Assembly (NCBI RefSeq): GCF_933775445.1
Contig: NW_026089443.1
Location: 558,001-622,000, forward strand
DNA: 64,000 nucleotides
Reading direction: 5' to 3'
Source: Argentina anserina
Lineage: Eukaryota; Streptophyta; Magnoliopsida; Rosales; Rosaceae
Under the pieces are notes generated by a model. The model had not been told where the DNA came from. It did not search any database and was given only the letters and a program-made list of their open reading frames with translations. Made by a program: the position numbers and the translations under genes. Positions within the stretch are counted from its first letter, which is position 1. Every line of letters starts with the position of its first letter. Shown piece by piece: positions 27,353 to 38,917 of this stretch.

Positions 27353-29843
27353 TCAAATGAGAAATGAAAAGATACACAATTGGAATAGTAAAGATACGCA
27401 AACGATGTAAACATACTCAGTTTGAAAGAAACACAATCCCACACTTGCAAAACTCTCAAATACAATAGAAACTCGCATCAGAAGCCTTACAGAAAGATAC
27501 TCAAACGAGAAATGAAAAGATACACAATTGATATAGTAAAGATACGCAAACGATGTAAAGTTACTCAGTTTGAAAGAAACACACTCCCACACTTGCAAAA
27601 CTCTCAAATACAATAGAAACTCGCATCAGAAGCCTTACAGAAAGATACTCAAACGAGAAATGAAAAGATACACAATTGGAATAGTAAAGATACGCAAACG
27701 AGAAATGAAAAGATACACAATTGGAATAGTAAAGATACGCAAACGATGTAAAGATACACAATTGGAATAGTAAAGATACGCAAACGATGTAAAGATACTC
27801 AGTTTGAAAGAAACACACTCCCACACTTGCAAAACTCTCAAATACAATAGAAACTCGCATCAGAAGCCTTACAGAAAGATACTCAAACGAGAAATGAAAA
27901 GATACATAATTGGAATAGTAAAGATACGCAAACGATGTAAAGATACACAATTGGAATAGTAAAAATACGCAAACAATGTAAAGATACTAAGTTTGAAAGA
28001 AACACACTCCCACATTTGCAAAACTCTCAAATTTAATAGAAACTCGCATCAGAAAGCCTTACAGAAAGATACTCAAACGAGAAATGAAAAGATACACAAT
28101 TGGAATAGTAAAGATACGCAAACGATGTAAAGATACTCAGTTTGAAAGAAACACACTCCCACACTTGCAAAACACTCAAATACAATAGAAAGTCGCATCA
28201 GAAGCCTTACAGAAAGATACTCAAACGAGAAATGAAAAGATACACAATTGGAATAGTAAAGATACGCAAACGATGTAAAGATACACAATTGGAATAGTAA
28301 AGATACGCAAACGATGTAAAGATACTCAGTTTGAAAGAAACACACTCCCACACTTGCAAAACTCTCAAATTTAATAGAAACTCGCATCAGAAAGCCTTAC
28401 AGAAAGATACTCAAACGAGAAATGAAAAGATACACAATTGGAATAGTAAAGATACGCAAACGATGTAAAGATACACAATTCGAATAGTAAAGATACGCAA
28501 ACGATGTAAAGATACTCAGTTTGAAAGAAACACACTCCCACACTTGCAAAACTCTAAAATACAATAGAAACTCGCATCAGAAGCCTTACAGAAAGATACT
28601 CAAACGAGAAATGAAAAGATACACAATTGGAATAGTAAAGATACGCAAACGATGTAAAGATAAACAATTGGAAAAGTAAAGATACGCAAACGATGTAAAG
28701 ATACTCAGTTTAAAAGAAACACACTCCCACACTTGCAAAACTCTCAAATTCAACAGAAACTCGCATCAGAAAGCCTTACAGAAAGATACTCAAACGAGAA
28801 ATGAAAAGATACACAATTGGAATAGTAAAGATACGCAAACGATGTAAATATACTCAGTTTGAAAGAAACACAATCCCACACTTGCAAAACTCTCAAATAC
28901 AATAGAAACTCGCATCAGAAGCCTTACAGAAAGATACTCAAACGAGAAATGAAAAGATACACAATTGGAATAGTAAAGATACGCAAACGATGTAAAGATA
29001 CTCAGTTTGAAAGAAACACACTCCCACACTTGCAAAACTCTCAAATACAATAGAAACTCGCATCAGAAGCCTTACAGAAAGATACTCAAACGAGAAATGA
29101 AAAGATACACAATTGGAATAGTAAAGATACGCAAACGATGTAAAGATACACAATTGGAATAGTAAAGATACGCAAACGATGTAAAGATACTCAGTTTGAA
29201 AGAAACACACTCCCACACTTGCAAAACTCTCAAATTCAATAGAAACTCGCATCTGAAAGCCTTACAGAAAGATACTCAAACGAGAAATGAAAAGATACAC
29301 AATTGGAATAGTAAAGATACGCAAACGATGTAAAGATACACAATTGGAATAGTAAAGATACGCAAACGATGTAAAGATACTCAGTTTGAAAGAAACACAC
29401 TCCCACACTTGCAAAACTCTCAAATTCAATAGAAACTCGCATCAGAAGCCTTACAGAAAGATACTCAAATGAGAAATGAAAAGATACACAATTGGAATAG
29501 TAAAGATACGCAAACGATGTAAAGATACACAATTGGAATAGTAAAGATACGCAAACGATGTAAAGATACTCAGTTTGAAAGAAACACACTCCCACACTTG
29601 CAAAACTCTAAAATACAATAGAAACTCGCATCAGAAGCCTTACAGAAAGATACTCAAACGAGAAATGAAAAGATACACAATTGGAATAGTAAAGATACGC
29701 AAACGATGTAAAGATAAACAATTGGAAAAGTAAAGATACGCAAACGATGTAAAGATACTCAGTTTAAAAGAAACACACTCCCACACTTGCAAAACTCTCA
29801 AATTCAACAGAAACTCGCATCAGAAAGCCTTACAGAAAGATAC
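27353..29843 (+). repeat. Higher-order repeat D, copy 1 (2491 bp)
   Basis: This is the first of three copies of a higher-order repeat anchored by ACAATTGATATAG (GATATAG at 27530, 30021 and 33260) and GTAAAGTTACTCAG. Other shared variants are GCAAACAATGTAAAG, ACAATTCGAATAG, GTAAATATACTCAG and CATCTGAAAGCC. Copy 1 carries only two tandem 45-bp modules (27655-27744), whereas copies 2 and 3 carry six. It also lacks a 758-bp segment that is present in copy 2 (about 31717-32474). Confidence 0.8.
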
Positions 29844-32800
29844 TCAAATGAGAAATGAAAAGATACACAATTGGAATAGTAAAGATACGCAAACGATGTA
29901 AACATACTCAGTTTGAAAGAAACACAATCCCACACTTGCAAAACTCTCAAATACAATAGAAACTCGCATCAGAAGCCTTACAGAAAGATACTCAAACGAG
30001 AAATGAAAAGATACACAATTGATATAGTAAAGATACGCAAACGATGTAAAGTTACTCAGTTTGAAAGAAACACACTCCCACACTTGCAAAACTCTCAAAT
30101 ACAATAGAAACTCGCATCAGAAGCCTTACAGAAAGATACTCAAACGAGAAATGAAAAGATACACAATTGGAATAGTAAAGATACGCAAACGAGAAATGAA
30201 AAGATACACAATTGGAATAGTAAAGATACGCAAACGAGAAATGAAAAGATACACAATTGGAATAGTAAAGATACGCAAACGAGAAATGAAAAGATACACA
30301 ATTGGAATAGTAAAGATACGCAAACGAGAAATGAAAAGATACACAATTGGAATAGTAAAGATACGCAAACGAGAAATGAAAAGATACACAATTGGAATAG
30401 TAAAGATACGCAAACGATGTAAAGATACTCAGTTTGAAAGAAACACACTCCCACACTTGCAAAACTCTCAAATACAATAGAAACTCGCATCAGAAACCTT
30501 ACAGAAAGATACTCAAACGAGAAATGAAAAGATACATAATTGGAATAGTAAAGATACGCAAACGATGTAAAGATACACAATTGGAATAGTAAAAATACGC
30601 AAACAATGTAAAGATACTAAGTTTGAAAGAAACACACTCCCACATTTGCAAAACTCTCAAATTTAATAGAAACTCGCATCAGAAAGCCTTACAGAAAGAT
30701 ACTCAAACGAGAAATGAAAAGATACACAATTGGAATAGTAAAGATACGCAAACGATGTAAAGATACTCAGTTTGAAAGAAACACACTCCCACACTTGCAA
30801 AACACTCAAATACAATAGAAAGTCGCATCAGAAGCCTTACAGAAAGATACTCAAACGAGAAATGAAAAGATACACAATTGGAATAGTAAAGATACGCAAA
30901 CGATGTAAAGATACACAATTGGAATAGTAAAGATACGCAAACGATGTAAAGATACACAATTCGAATAGTAAAGATACGCAAACGATGTAAAGATACTCAG
31001 TTTGAAAGAAACACACTCCCACACTTGCAAAACTCTAAAATACAATAGAAACTCGCATCAGAAGCCTTACAGAAAGATACTCAAACGAGAAATGAAAAGA
31101 TACACAATTGGAATAGTAAAGATACGCAAACGATGTAAAGATAAACAATTGGAAAAGTAAAGATACGCAAACGATGTAAAGATACTCAGTTTAAAAGAAA
31201 CACACTCCCACACTTGCAAAACTCTCAAATTCAACAGAAACTCGCATCAGAAAGCCTTACAGAAAGATACTCAAATGAGAAATGAAAAGATACACAATTG
31301 GAATAGTAAAGATACGCAAACGATGTAAATATACTCAGTTTGAAAGAATCACAATCCCACACTTGCAAAACTCTCAAATACAATAGAAACTCGCATCAGA
31401 AGCCTTACAGAAAGATACTCAAACGAGAAATGAAAAGATACACAATTGGAATAGTAAAGATACGCAAACGATGTAAAGATACTCAGTTTGAAAGAAACAC
31501 ACTCCCACACTTGCAAAACTCTCAAATACAATAGAAACTCGCATCAGAAGCCTTACAGAAAGATACTCAAACGAGAAATGAAAAGATACACAATTGGAAT
31601 AGTAAAGATACGCAAACGATGTAAAGATACACAATTGGAATAGTAAAGATACGCAAACGATGTAAAGATACTCAGTTTGAAAGAAACACACTCCCACACT
31701 TGCAAAACTCTCAAATTCAATAGAAACTCGCATCTGAAAGCCTTACAGAAAGATACTCAAACGAGAAATGAAAAGATACACAATTGGAATAGTAAAGATA
31801 CGCAAACGATGTAAAGATACACAATTGGAATAGTAAAGATACGCAAACGATGTAAAGATACTCAGTTTGAAAGAAACACACTCCCACACTTGCAAAACTC
31901 TCAAATTCAATAGAAACTCGCATCAGAAGCCTTACAGAAAGATACTCAAATGAGAAATGAAAAGATACACAATTGGAATAGTAAAGATACGCAAACGATG
32001 TAAAGATACACAATTGGAATAGTAAAGATACGCAAACGATGTAAAGATACTCAGTTTGAAAGAAACACACTCCCACACTTGCAAAACTCTCAAATACAAT
32101 AGAAACTCGCATCTGAAAGCCTTACAGAAAGATACTCAAACGAGAAATGAAAAGATACACAATTGGAATAGTAAAGATACGCAAACGATGTAAAGATACA
32201 CAATTGGAATAGTAAAGATAAGCAAACGATGTAAAGATACTCAGTTTGAAAGAAACATACTCCCACACTTGCAAAACTCTCAAATACAATAGAAACTCGC
32301 ATCAGAAGCCTTACAGAAAGATACTCAAACGAGAAATGAAAAGATACACAATTGGAATAGTAAAGATACGCAAACGATGTAAAGATACACAATTGGAATA
32401 GTAAAGATACGCAAACGATGTAAAGATACTCAGTTTGAAAGAAACACACTCCCACACTTGCAAAACTCTCAAATTCAATAGAAACTCGCATCTGAAAGCC
32501 TTACAGAAAGATACTCAAACGAGAAATGAAAAGATACACAATTGGAATAGTAAAGATACGCAAACGATGTAAAGATACACAATTGGAATAGTAAAGATAC
32601 GCAAACGATGTAAAGATACTCAGTTTGAAAGAAACACACTCCCACACTTGCAAAACTCTCAAATTCAATAGAAACTCGCATCAGAAGCCTTACAGAAAGA
32701 TACTCAAATGAGAAATGAAAAGATACACAATTGGAATAGTAAAGATACGCAAACGATGTAAAGATACACAATTGGAATAGTAAAGATACGCAAACGATGT

Positions 32801-33082
32801 AAAGATACTCAGTTTGAAAGAAACACACTCCCACACTTGCAAAACTCTAAAATACAATAGAAACTCGCATCAGAAGCCTTACAGAAAGATACTCAAACGA
32901 GAAATGAAAAGATACACAATTGGAATAGTAAAGATACGCAAACGATGTAAAGATAAACAATTGGAAAAGTAAAGATACGCAAACGATGTAAAGATACTCA
33001 GTTTAAAAGAAACACACTCCCACACTTGCAAAACTCTCAAATTCAACAGAAACTCGCATCAGAAAGCCTTACAGAAAGATAC
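29844..33082 (+). repeat. Higher-order repeat D, copy 2 (3239 bp)
   Basis: This copy is repeated 3239 bp downstream. The offset changes to 3388 after about 30940 because copy 2 lacks one 149-bp monomer that copy 3 has. At that point three 41-bp modules run together (about 30880-30990), the last with the ACAATTCGAATAG variant. The copy holds six tandem 45-bp modules at 30146-30415. Private variants include CAGAAACCTTAC near 30492 and GAATCACAATCCC near 31346. Confidence 0.82.
30146..30415 (+). repeat. Six tandem 45-bp modules
   Basis: Six apparently identical 45-bp units start with GAGAAATGAAAAG and end with GATACGCAAAC. They sit inside one satellite monomer where normally one copy is found. 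The unit length is divisible by three, so frames stay open on both strands through it. The unit is bounded by CAAACGA, which occurs twice in a normal monomer exactly 45 bp apart, giving an obvious route to its creation by slippage or unequal exchange. The same six-fold block is repeated 3239 bp downstream. Confidence 0.93.
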
Positions 33083-35993
33083 TCAAATGAGAAATGAAAA
33101 GATACACAATTGGAATAGTAAAGATACGCAAACGATGTAAACATACTCAGTTTGAAAGAAACACAATCCCACACTTGCAAAACTCTCAAATACAATAGAA
33201 ACTCGCATCAGAAGCCTTACAGAAAGATACTCAAACGAGAAATGAAAAGATACACAATTGATATAGTAAAGATACGCAAACGATGTAAAGTTACTCAGTT
33301 TGAAAGAAACACACTCCCACACTTGCAAAACTCTCAAATACAATAGAAACTCGCATCAGAAGCCTTACAGAAAGATACTCAAACGAGAAATGAAAAGATA
33401 CACAATTGGAATAGTAAAGATACGCAAACGAGAAATGAAAAGATACACAATTGGAATAGTAAAGATACGCAAACGAGAAATGAAAAGATACACAATTGGA
33501 ATAGTAAAGATACGCAAACGAGAAATGAAAAGATACACAATTGGAATAGTAAAGATACGCAAACGAGAAATGAAAAGATACACAATTGGAATAGTAAAGA
33601 TACGCAAACGAGAAATGAAAAGATACACAATTGGAATAGTAAAGATACGCAAACGATGTAAAGATACTCAGTTTGAAAGAAACACACTCCCACACTTGCA
33701 AAACTCTCAAATACAATAGAAACTCGCATCAGAAGCCTTACAGAAAGATACTCAAACGAGAAATGAAAAGATACATAATTGGAATAGTAAAGATACGCAA
33801 ACGATGTAAAGATACACAATTGGAATAGTAAAAATACGCAAACAATGTAAAGATACTAAGTTTGAAAGAAACACACTCCCACATTTGCAAAACTCTCAAA
33901 TTTAATAGAAACTCGCATCAGAAAGCCTTACAGAAAGATACTCAAACGAGAAATGAAAAGATACACAATTGGAATAGTAAAGATACGCAAACGATGTAAA
34001 GATACTCAGTTTGAAAGAAACACACTCCCACACTTGCAAAACACTCAAATACAATAGAAAGTCGCATCAGAAGCCTTACAGAAAGATACTCAAACGAGAA
34101 ATGAAAAGATACACAATTGGAATAGTAAAGATACGCAAACGATGTAAAGATACACAATTGGAATAGTAAAGATACGCAAACGATGTAAAGATACTCAGTT
34201 TGAAAGAAACACACTCCCACACTTGCAAAACTCTCAAATTTAATAGAAACTCGCATCAGAAAGCCTTACAGAAAGATACTCAAACGAGAAATGAAAAGAT
34301 ACACAATTGGAATAGTAAAGATACGCAAACGATGTAAAGATACACAATTCGAATAGTAAAGATACGCAAACGATGTAAAGATACTCAGTTTGAAAGAAAC
34401 ACACTCCCACACTTGCAAAACTCTAAAATACAATAGAAACTCGCATCAGAAGCCTTACAGAAAGATACTCAAACGAGAAATGAAAAGATACACAATTGGA
34501 ATAGTAAAGATACGCAAACGATGTAAAGATAAACAATTGGAAAAGTAAAGATACGCAAACGATGTAAAGATACTCAGTTTAAAAGAAACACACTCCCACA
34601 CTTGCAAAACTCTCAAATTCAACAGAAACTCGCATCAGAAAGCCTTACAGAAAGATACTCAAATGAGAAATGAAAAGATACACAATTGGAATAGTAAAGA
34701 TACGCAAACGATGTAAATATACTCAGTTTGAAAGAAACACAATCCCACACTTGCAAAACTCTCAAATACAATAGAAACTCGCATCAGAAGCCTTACAGAA
34801 AGATACTCAAACGAGAAATGAAAAGATACACAATTGGAATAGTAAAGATACGCAAACGATGTAAAGATACTCAGTTTGAAAGAAACACACTCCCACACTT
34901 GCAAAACTCTCAAATACAATAGAAACTCGCATCAGAAGCCTTACAGAAAGATACTCAAACGAGAAATGAAAAGATACACAATTGGAATAGTAAAGATACG
35001 CAAACGATGTAAAGATACACAATTGGAATAGTAAAGATACGCAAACGATGTAAAGATACTCAGTTTGAAAGAAACACACTCCCACACTTGCAAAACTCTC
35101 AAATTCAATAGAAACTCGCATCTGAAAGCCTTACAGAAAGATACTCAAACGAGAAATGAAAAGATACACAATTGGAATAGTAAAGATACGCAAACGATGT
35201 AAAGATACACAATTGGAATAGTAAAGATACGCAAACGATGTAAAGATACTCAGTTTGAAAGAAACACACTCCCACACTTGCAAAACTCTCAAATTCAATA
35301 GAAACTCGCATCAGAAGCCTTACAGAAAGATACTCAAATGAGAAATGAAAAGATACACAATTGGAATAGTAAAGATACGCAAACGATGTAAAGATACACA
35401 ATTGGAATAGTAAAGATACGCAAACGATGTAAAGATACTCAGTTTGAAAGAAACACACTCCCACACTTGCAAAACTCTCAAATACAATAGAAACTCGCAT
35501 CTGAAAGCCTTACAGAAAGATACTCAAACGAGAAATGAAAAGATACACAATTGGAATAGTAAAGATACGCAAACGATGTAAAGATACACAATTGGAATAG
35601 TAAAGATAAGCAAACGATGTAAAGATACTCAGTTTGAAAGAAACATACTCCCACACTTGCAAAACTCTCAAATACAATAGAAACTCGCATCAGAAGCCTT
35701 ACAGAAAGATACTCAAACGAGAAATGAAAAGATACACAATTGGAATAGTAAAGATACGCAAACGATGTAAAGATACTCAGTTTGAAAGAAACACACTCCC
35801 ACACTTGCAAAACTCTCAAATACAATAGAAACTCGCATCAGAAGCCTTACAGAAAGATACTCAAACGAGAAATGAAAAGATACACAATTGGAATAGGAAA
35901 GATACGCAAACGATGTAAAGATACACAATTGGAATAGTAAAGATACGCAAACGATGTAAAGATACTCAGTTTGAAAGAAACACACTCCCACAC
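33083..35993 (+). repeat. Higher-order repeat D, copy 3, interrupted by the LTR
   Basis: This follows copy 2 closely up to about 35830, including the six 45-bp modules (33385-33654), GTAAATATACTCAG and the GATAAGCAAACG with GAAACATACTCCC monomer near 35605-35650. The last monomer before the LTR differs: it carries GAATAGGAAAG at 35891-35901, a variant otherwise seen only in the right arm. The copy stops at CCCACAC (35993), where the LTR begins. Confidence 0.78.
33385..33654 (+). repeat. Six tandem 45-bp modules, second block
   Basis: This is the partner of the block at 30146-30415, with six units of the same 45-bp sequence. Equal copy number in both blocks indicates that the expansion came before the duplication of the surrounding higher-order repeat. 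The related copy near 27655 with two units is either the ancestral state or a contraction. Confidence 0.92.
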
Positions 35994-36750
35994 TGATAGG
36001 AGCACTTTGTGCGACGTTCTTAACATGTTTTTACCTCCGTTCGTACTTTACTTAGCCCTTATTATTGTAGTATAGAGTCATTGAGTCACAATAGGAGTCT
36101 AGGATGGTATTGGATGTGTCTTTGTGCTTAAACGAGTTAAAAACGAAGAATTGGTCTAAAGTCCTAGTTTGAGTAGGAATCCTTATAGGACAAGGAAACC
36201 TAGTTGAATTAGGAGTCTTCATCTTTCTACGTTTTGGTCGCATTGGCGATATCTTGAGAGTCATTCTTGCATTAGGAATCCTTGTTAAACTAGGAAACGT
36301 ACCATTTTGGAAAGTCCTACTTGAACTCAAACTCTTATCACGAAACTTTCCTAAATGAACTTCCTTGTTCTAGTAACTTACTTATTCTAGTAAGTTTCCT
36401 TTTTGCAAATTAGAAACTTTCCTAATCTAGTTGAGTTCATCTATTACATGTGTCTTTTTAAGAAAACAAATATCTAGATTAGGACATGATTTTCGAAATG
36501 CATTATCTCTTACTATTGATTTTCTTTTCTTATTTTCAGATTTGAAGAGATAATTCAAGGAGAAGAAGTTCTTGCCATGCTATCCAAATCAGCCAAGGAG
36601 AAGGAGCCCAGCCCATGCCATGCTAACCCTAGAGAAACAAGGAGATAAGAGCTTGTTCTACAAGGAAAAGAAGGGCAGCCATTAGATCTAATTAAAAAGA
36701 AGAAATCCCAGCCGTGCATACATGGATCAGCCCATTCAAAACCCTAGCAG

Positions 36751-36810
36751 CCTCTCCTCTCCTCCTTCCTCTATAAAAGGCATGGCCTCCCTCACAATTC
36801 ACCATCTCCA
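36751..36810 (+). promoter_or_regulatory. Putative LTR core promoter (Y patch, TATA box, start region)
   Basis: A pyrimidine-rich stretch (36751-36771) runs straight into TATAAAAG (36772-36779). About 25-30 bp downstream is a C/A-rich sequence (near 36795-36806) where transcription would start. The order of Y patch, TATA and C/A-rich leader is typical of plant core promoters. AAAACCCTAG at 36738-36747 resembles a plant telo-box. This would mark the U3/R boundary of the LTR. It is a prediction from sequence only. Confidence 0.6.
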
Positions 36811-36948
36811 TTCTCCCACAAACACAGCCGAATTGCTGCCCAAACACATCCAGAAAATTCAAGCCACAAAATCTTCATCCATCACCACAAAACCGTGCTC
36901 ATCTTCCTCCTCATCCAAATCCGAATCCATTCTTGCCGAATCCTTAAG

Positions 36949-37822
36949 GTTTCTAAAGTGTGATTCATCCATGTCTTGTAATTTTTCTTTTGGTTTTCTG
37001 CAATTTTCGATTTCATTGTATGAATTCTTGGATGTGATTTTCGGTTTTATATATGAAGAACATAAATTCAGACTTCTTTGGTTTTATGTTTTGATTGTAT
37101 GAATTCATTGAAATATGTATGTTTGACGTGTTAGATGATTATGGGCAGTAGGTTTCCGAATTGTTTTTAGGTTTTATTTCGATTTGTTCCTTGAACTTGT
37201 ACATCTAAATCAATGCTTGAGGAAGCCAAGGCCATGGTTCTCCTAAGGTTGCGATTTCATTCACCAAAGTGTTCATTGATTGAATATGCGCTTCGTGTTT
37301 CAATTATGGATACTTATATAGGGCTGTGATAGTTCTAGGAATTTGCATGTTTAATCAAGATGAGTGACGCCATGGTTGTGTAACATGTCTCCAATTCGAC
37401 TTAATGTGCTTATGTGCTACTTTGTTGTTTAACTAGACGCTTCGTTATGTTGAACTATCTTTAGCATATGTTTAGAATTGAACGCTTCGTTGATTCTAAA
37501 TAATTAAGAAGTCTTAACGATTAGATGAACCGCTTCGGACTCTAATTAGAATTGGAATTGAAATAGACTTAAGAAGAATCGAAAATACTTGCTGCCTATA
37601 TGTTGTTCTATGCGTGTCATACATGTTTCTTGAGTGAAATTCGTGTTTTGTTTATGTGATGAATGGTTGATCAATTGTATATAAGTAATTTAGGATTTAT
37701 TTTAAGTTGTAGTTTTAGAATCCAACTCAAATCTCCCAATAACATGATAAGTGTTGAGGCCCTTTTGATTCCCCGGACTGAACGATCCCTGCTTATTCTA
37801 TACTAACGATGATGTTTTACAG
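36949..37822 (+). other. Possible leader intron inside the LTR
   Basis: The sequence AAG|GTTTCT at 36946-36954 could be a 5' splice site. A perfect TACTAAC branch-point match at 37801-37807 is followed 15 bp later by TTTTACAG|GG (AG at 37821-37822). The stretch between them is T-rich like plant introns. The 3' site is good and the 5' site is only moderate. U5 regions of plant LTRs can be T-rich for other reasons, so this may be chance. If it is real, splicing would remove most of the LTR downstream of the leader. Confidence 0.3.
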
Positions 37823-37858
37823 GGTATTTTATAGACGTTCTAACCGAACGCTCTATCA

Positions 37859-37865
37859 TTTTGGC
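37859..37865 (+). other. Remnant of a primer-binding site at the LTR 3' junction
   Basis: Seven bases, TTTTGGC, lie between the CA end of the LTR and the resumed satellite. They are not satellite sequence, apart from the final C, which could be either. A primer-binding site always begins TGG, matching the CCA end of a tRNA, and sits a few bases after the 5' LTR. TGGC also fits the start of the tRNA-Asp site used by many plant Ty3/gypsy elements (TGGCGCCGTTGCCGGGGA). Only four bases of overlap exist, so this rests mainly on position. Confidence 0.5.
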
Positions 37866-38917
37866 TTGCAAAACTCTCAAATACAATAGAAACTCGCATC
37901 AGAAGCCTTACAGAAAGATACTCAAACGAGAAATGAAAAGATACACAATTGGAATAGTAAAGATACGCAAACGATGTAAAGATACACAATTGGAATAGTA
38001 AAGATACGCAAACGATGTAAAGATACTCAGTTTGAAAGAAACACACTCCCACACTTGCAAAATTCTCAAATAAAATAGAAACTCGCATCAGAAGGCTTAC
38101 AGAAAGATACTCAAACGAGAAATGAAAAGATACACAATTGGAATAGTAAAGATACGCAAACGATGTAAAGATACACAATTGGAATAGTAAAGATACGCAA
38201 ACGATGTAAAGATACTCAGTTTGAAAGAAACACACTCCCACACTTGCAAAACTCTCAAATACAATAGAAACTCGCATCAGAAGCCTTACAGAAAGATACT
38301 CAAATGAGAAATGAAAAGATACACAATTGGAATAGTAAAGATACGCAAACGATGTAAAGATACTCAGTTTGAAAGAAACACACTCCCACACTTGTAAAAC
38401 TCTCAAATACAATAGAAACTCGCATCATAAGCGTTACATAAAGATACTCAAACGAGAAATGAAAAGATACACAATTGGAATAGTAAAGATACGCAAACGA
38501 TGTAAAGATACACAATTGGAATAGTAAAGATACGCAAACGATGTAAAGATACTCAGTTTGAAAGAAACACACTCCCACACTTGCAAAATTCTCAAATAAA
38601 ATAGAAACTCGCATCAGAAGGCTTACAGAAAGATACTCAAACGAGAAATGAAAAGATACACAATTGGAATAGTAAAGATACGCAAACGATGTAAAGATAC
38701 ACAATTGGAATAGTAAAGATACGCAAACGATGTAAAGATACTCAGTTTGAAAGAAACACACTCCCACACTTGCAAAACTCTCAAATACAATAGAAACTCG
38801 CATCAGAAGCCTTACAGAAAGATACTCAAATGAGAAATGAAAAGATACACAATTGGAATAGTAAAGATACGCAAACGATGTAAAGATACTCAGTTTGAAA
38901 GAAACACACTCCCACAC
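37866..38917 (+). repeat. Two tandem 526-bp satellite repeats next to the LTR
   Basis: Two units of 526 bp (one 148-bp and two 189-bp monomers) follow the LTR. They share AATTCTCAAATAAAATAG (about 38061 and 38587) and GAAGGCTTACAG. The second unit has CATAAGCGTTACATAAAG where the first has CAGAAGCCTTACAGAAAG. A third partial unit with GAATAGGAAAG modules follows. Confidence 0.75.

Larger units (their letters stand above)
1..35993 (+). repeat. Satellite DNA array, left arm
   Basis: This is continuous head-to-tail satellite in one orientation. The basic monomer is 148 bp. Reading from GATACTCAAACGAG, it contains the block GATACACAATTGGAATAGT, then GATACGCAAACGATG, then CTCAGTTTGAAAG, a C-rich stretch (ACACTCCCACAC), TTGCAAAACTCTC, and a GAAACTCGCATCAGAAGCC end. 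Many monomers carry a second 41-bp module (189 bp). Left-arm diagnostic variants are TTTAATAGAAACTCGC followed by CAGAAAGCC (one extra A, giving 149 or 190 bp), AAACAATTGGAAAAG, TACATAATTGG and CACAATCCCACAC. The 45-bp module expansions occur only in this arm. No gene-like sequence was found. Satellite identity is certain. Whether it is centromeric, pericentromeric, subtelomeric or a heterochromatic knob cannot be told from this window. Confidence 0.97.
35994..37858 (+). mobile_element. LTR of a plant LTR retrotransposon, without internal region
   Basis: This 1865-bp non-satellite island begins TGATAGGAGC and ends GCTCTATCA. The ends form a short inverted repeat (TGATAG/CTATCA) with the canonical TG...CA boundaries of an LTR. 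Inside is a promoter-like site: a pyrimidine patch at 36751-36771, TATAAAAG at 36772-36779, then a C/A-rich leader. A T-rich downstream half follows. Short repeats fill the upstream part: GAAACTTTCCTAA at 36342 and 36413, TTCTAGTAA at 36368 and 36385, and an inverted repeat AACTTAC/GTAAGTT at 36375-36396. CGCTTCG recurs at 37289, 37438, 37483 and 37531. No gag or pol coding sequence and no second LTR are present. The strand is taken from the promoter. A long LTR followed by TTTTGGC fits Ty3/gypsy elements of the Athila/Tat type from general knowledge, but the family is not proven. Confidence 0.8.

Noticed and set aside
30061..30480. Plus-strand open frame of 139 codons with 15-residue repeats rich in K and R
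   Set aside because: It is the translation of six tandem 45-bp modules. It resembles a basic repetitive protein only because of the module composition. The neighbouring monomers close the frame and no promoter or start context supports it.
1..35993. CRISPR-like pattern of conserved blocks separated by more variable parts
   Set aside because: Unit sizes of 148-189 bp, no unique spacers, variation by shared substitutions, and plant LTR context. This is satellite DNA.
36052..36330. 92-codon minus-strand frame in the 5' part of the LTR
   Set aside because: It lies in the repeat-rich U3 part, opposite to the LTR promoter, with no recognisable domain.
36738..36747. AAAACCCTAG as an interstitial telomere repeat
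   Set aside because: Only one copy, just upstream of the TATA box. A single telo-box-like promoter motif is more likely than telomere sequence, and it says nothing about chromosome position.
36722..37102. 126-codon plus-strand frame rich in serine and proline inside the LTR
   Set aside because: Its start lies upstream of the TATA box, so the predicted transcript would not include it. The second half runs into T-rich sequence that looks like intron or U5. I recognise no domain.
35994..37858. DNA transposon with terminal inverted repeats
   Set aside because: The inverted match at the ends is only about six bases with TG...CA termini, as in LTRs. There is no target duplication, and the promoter-leader layout and the TGG after the 3' end fit an LTR better.
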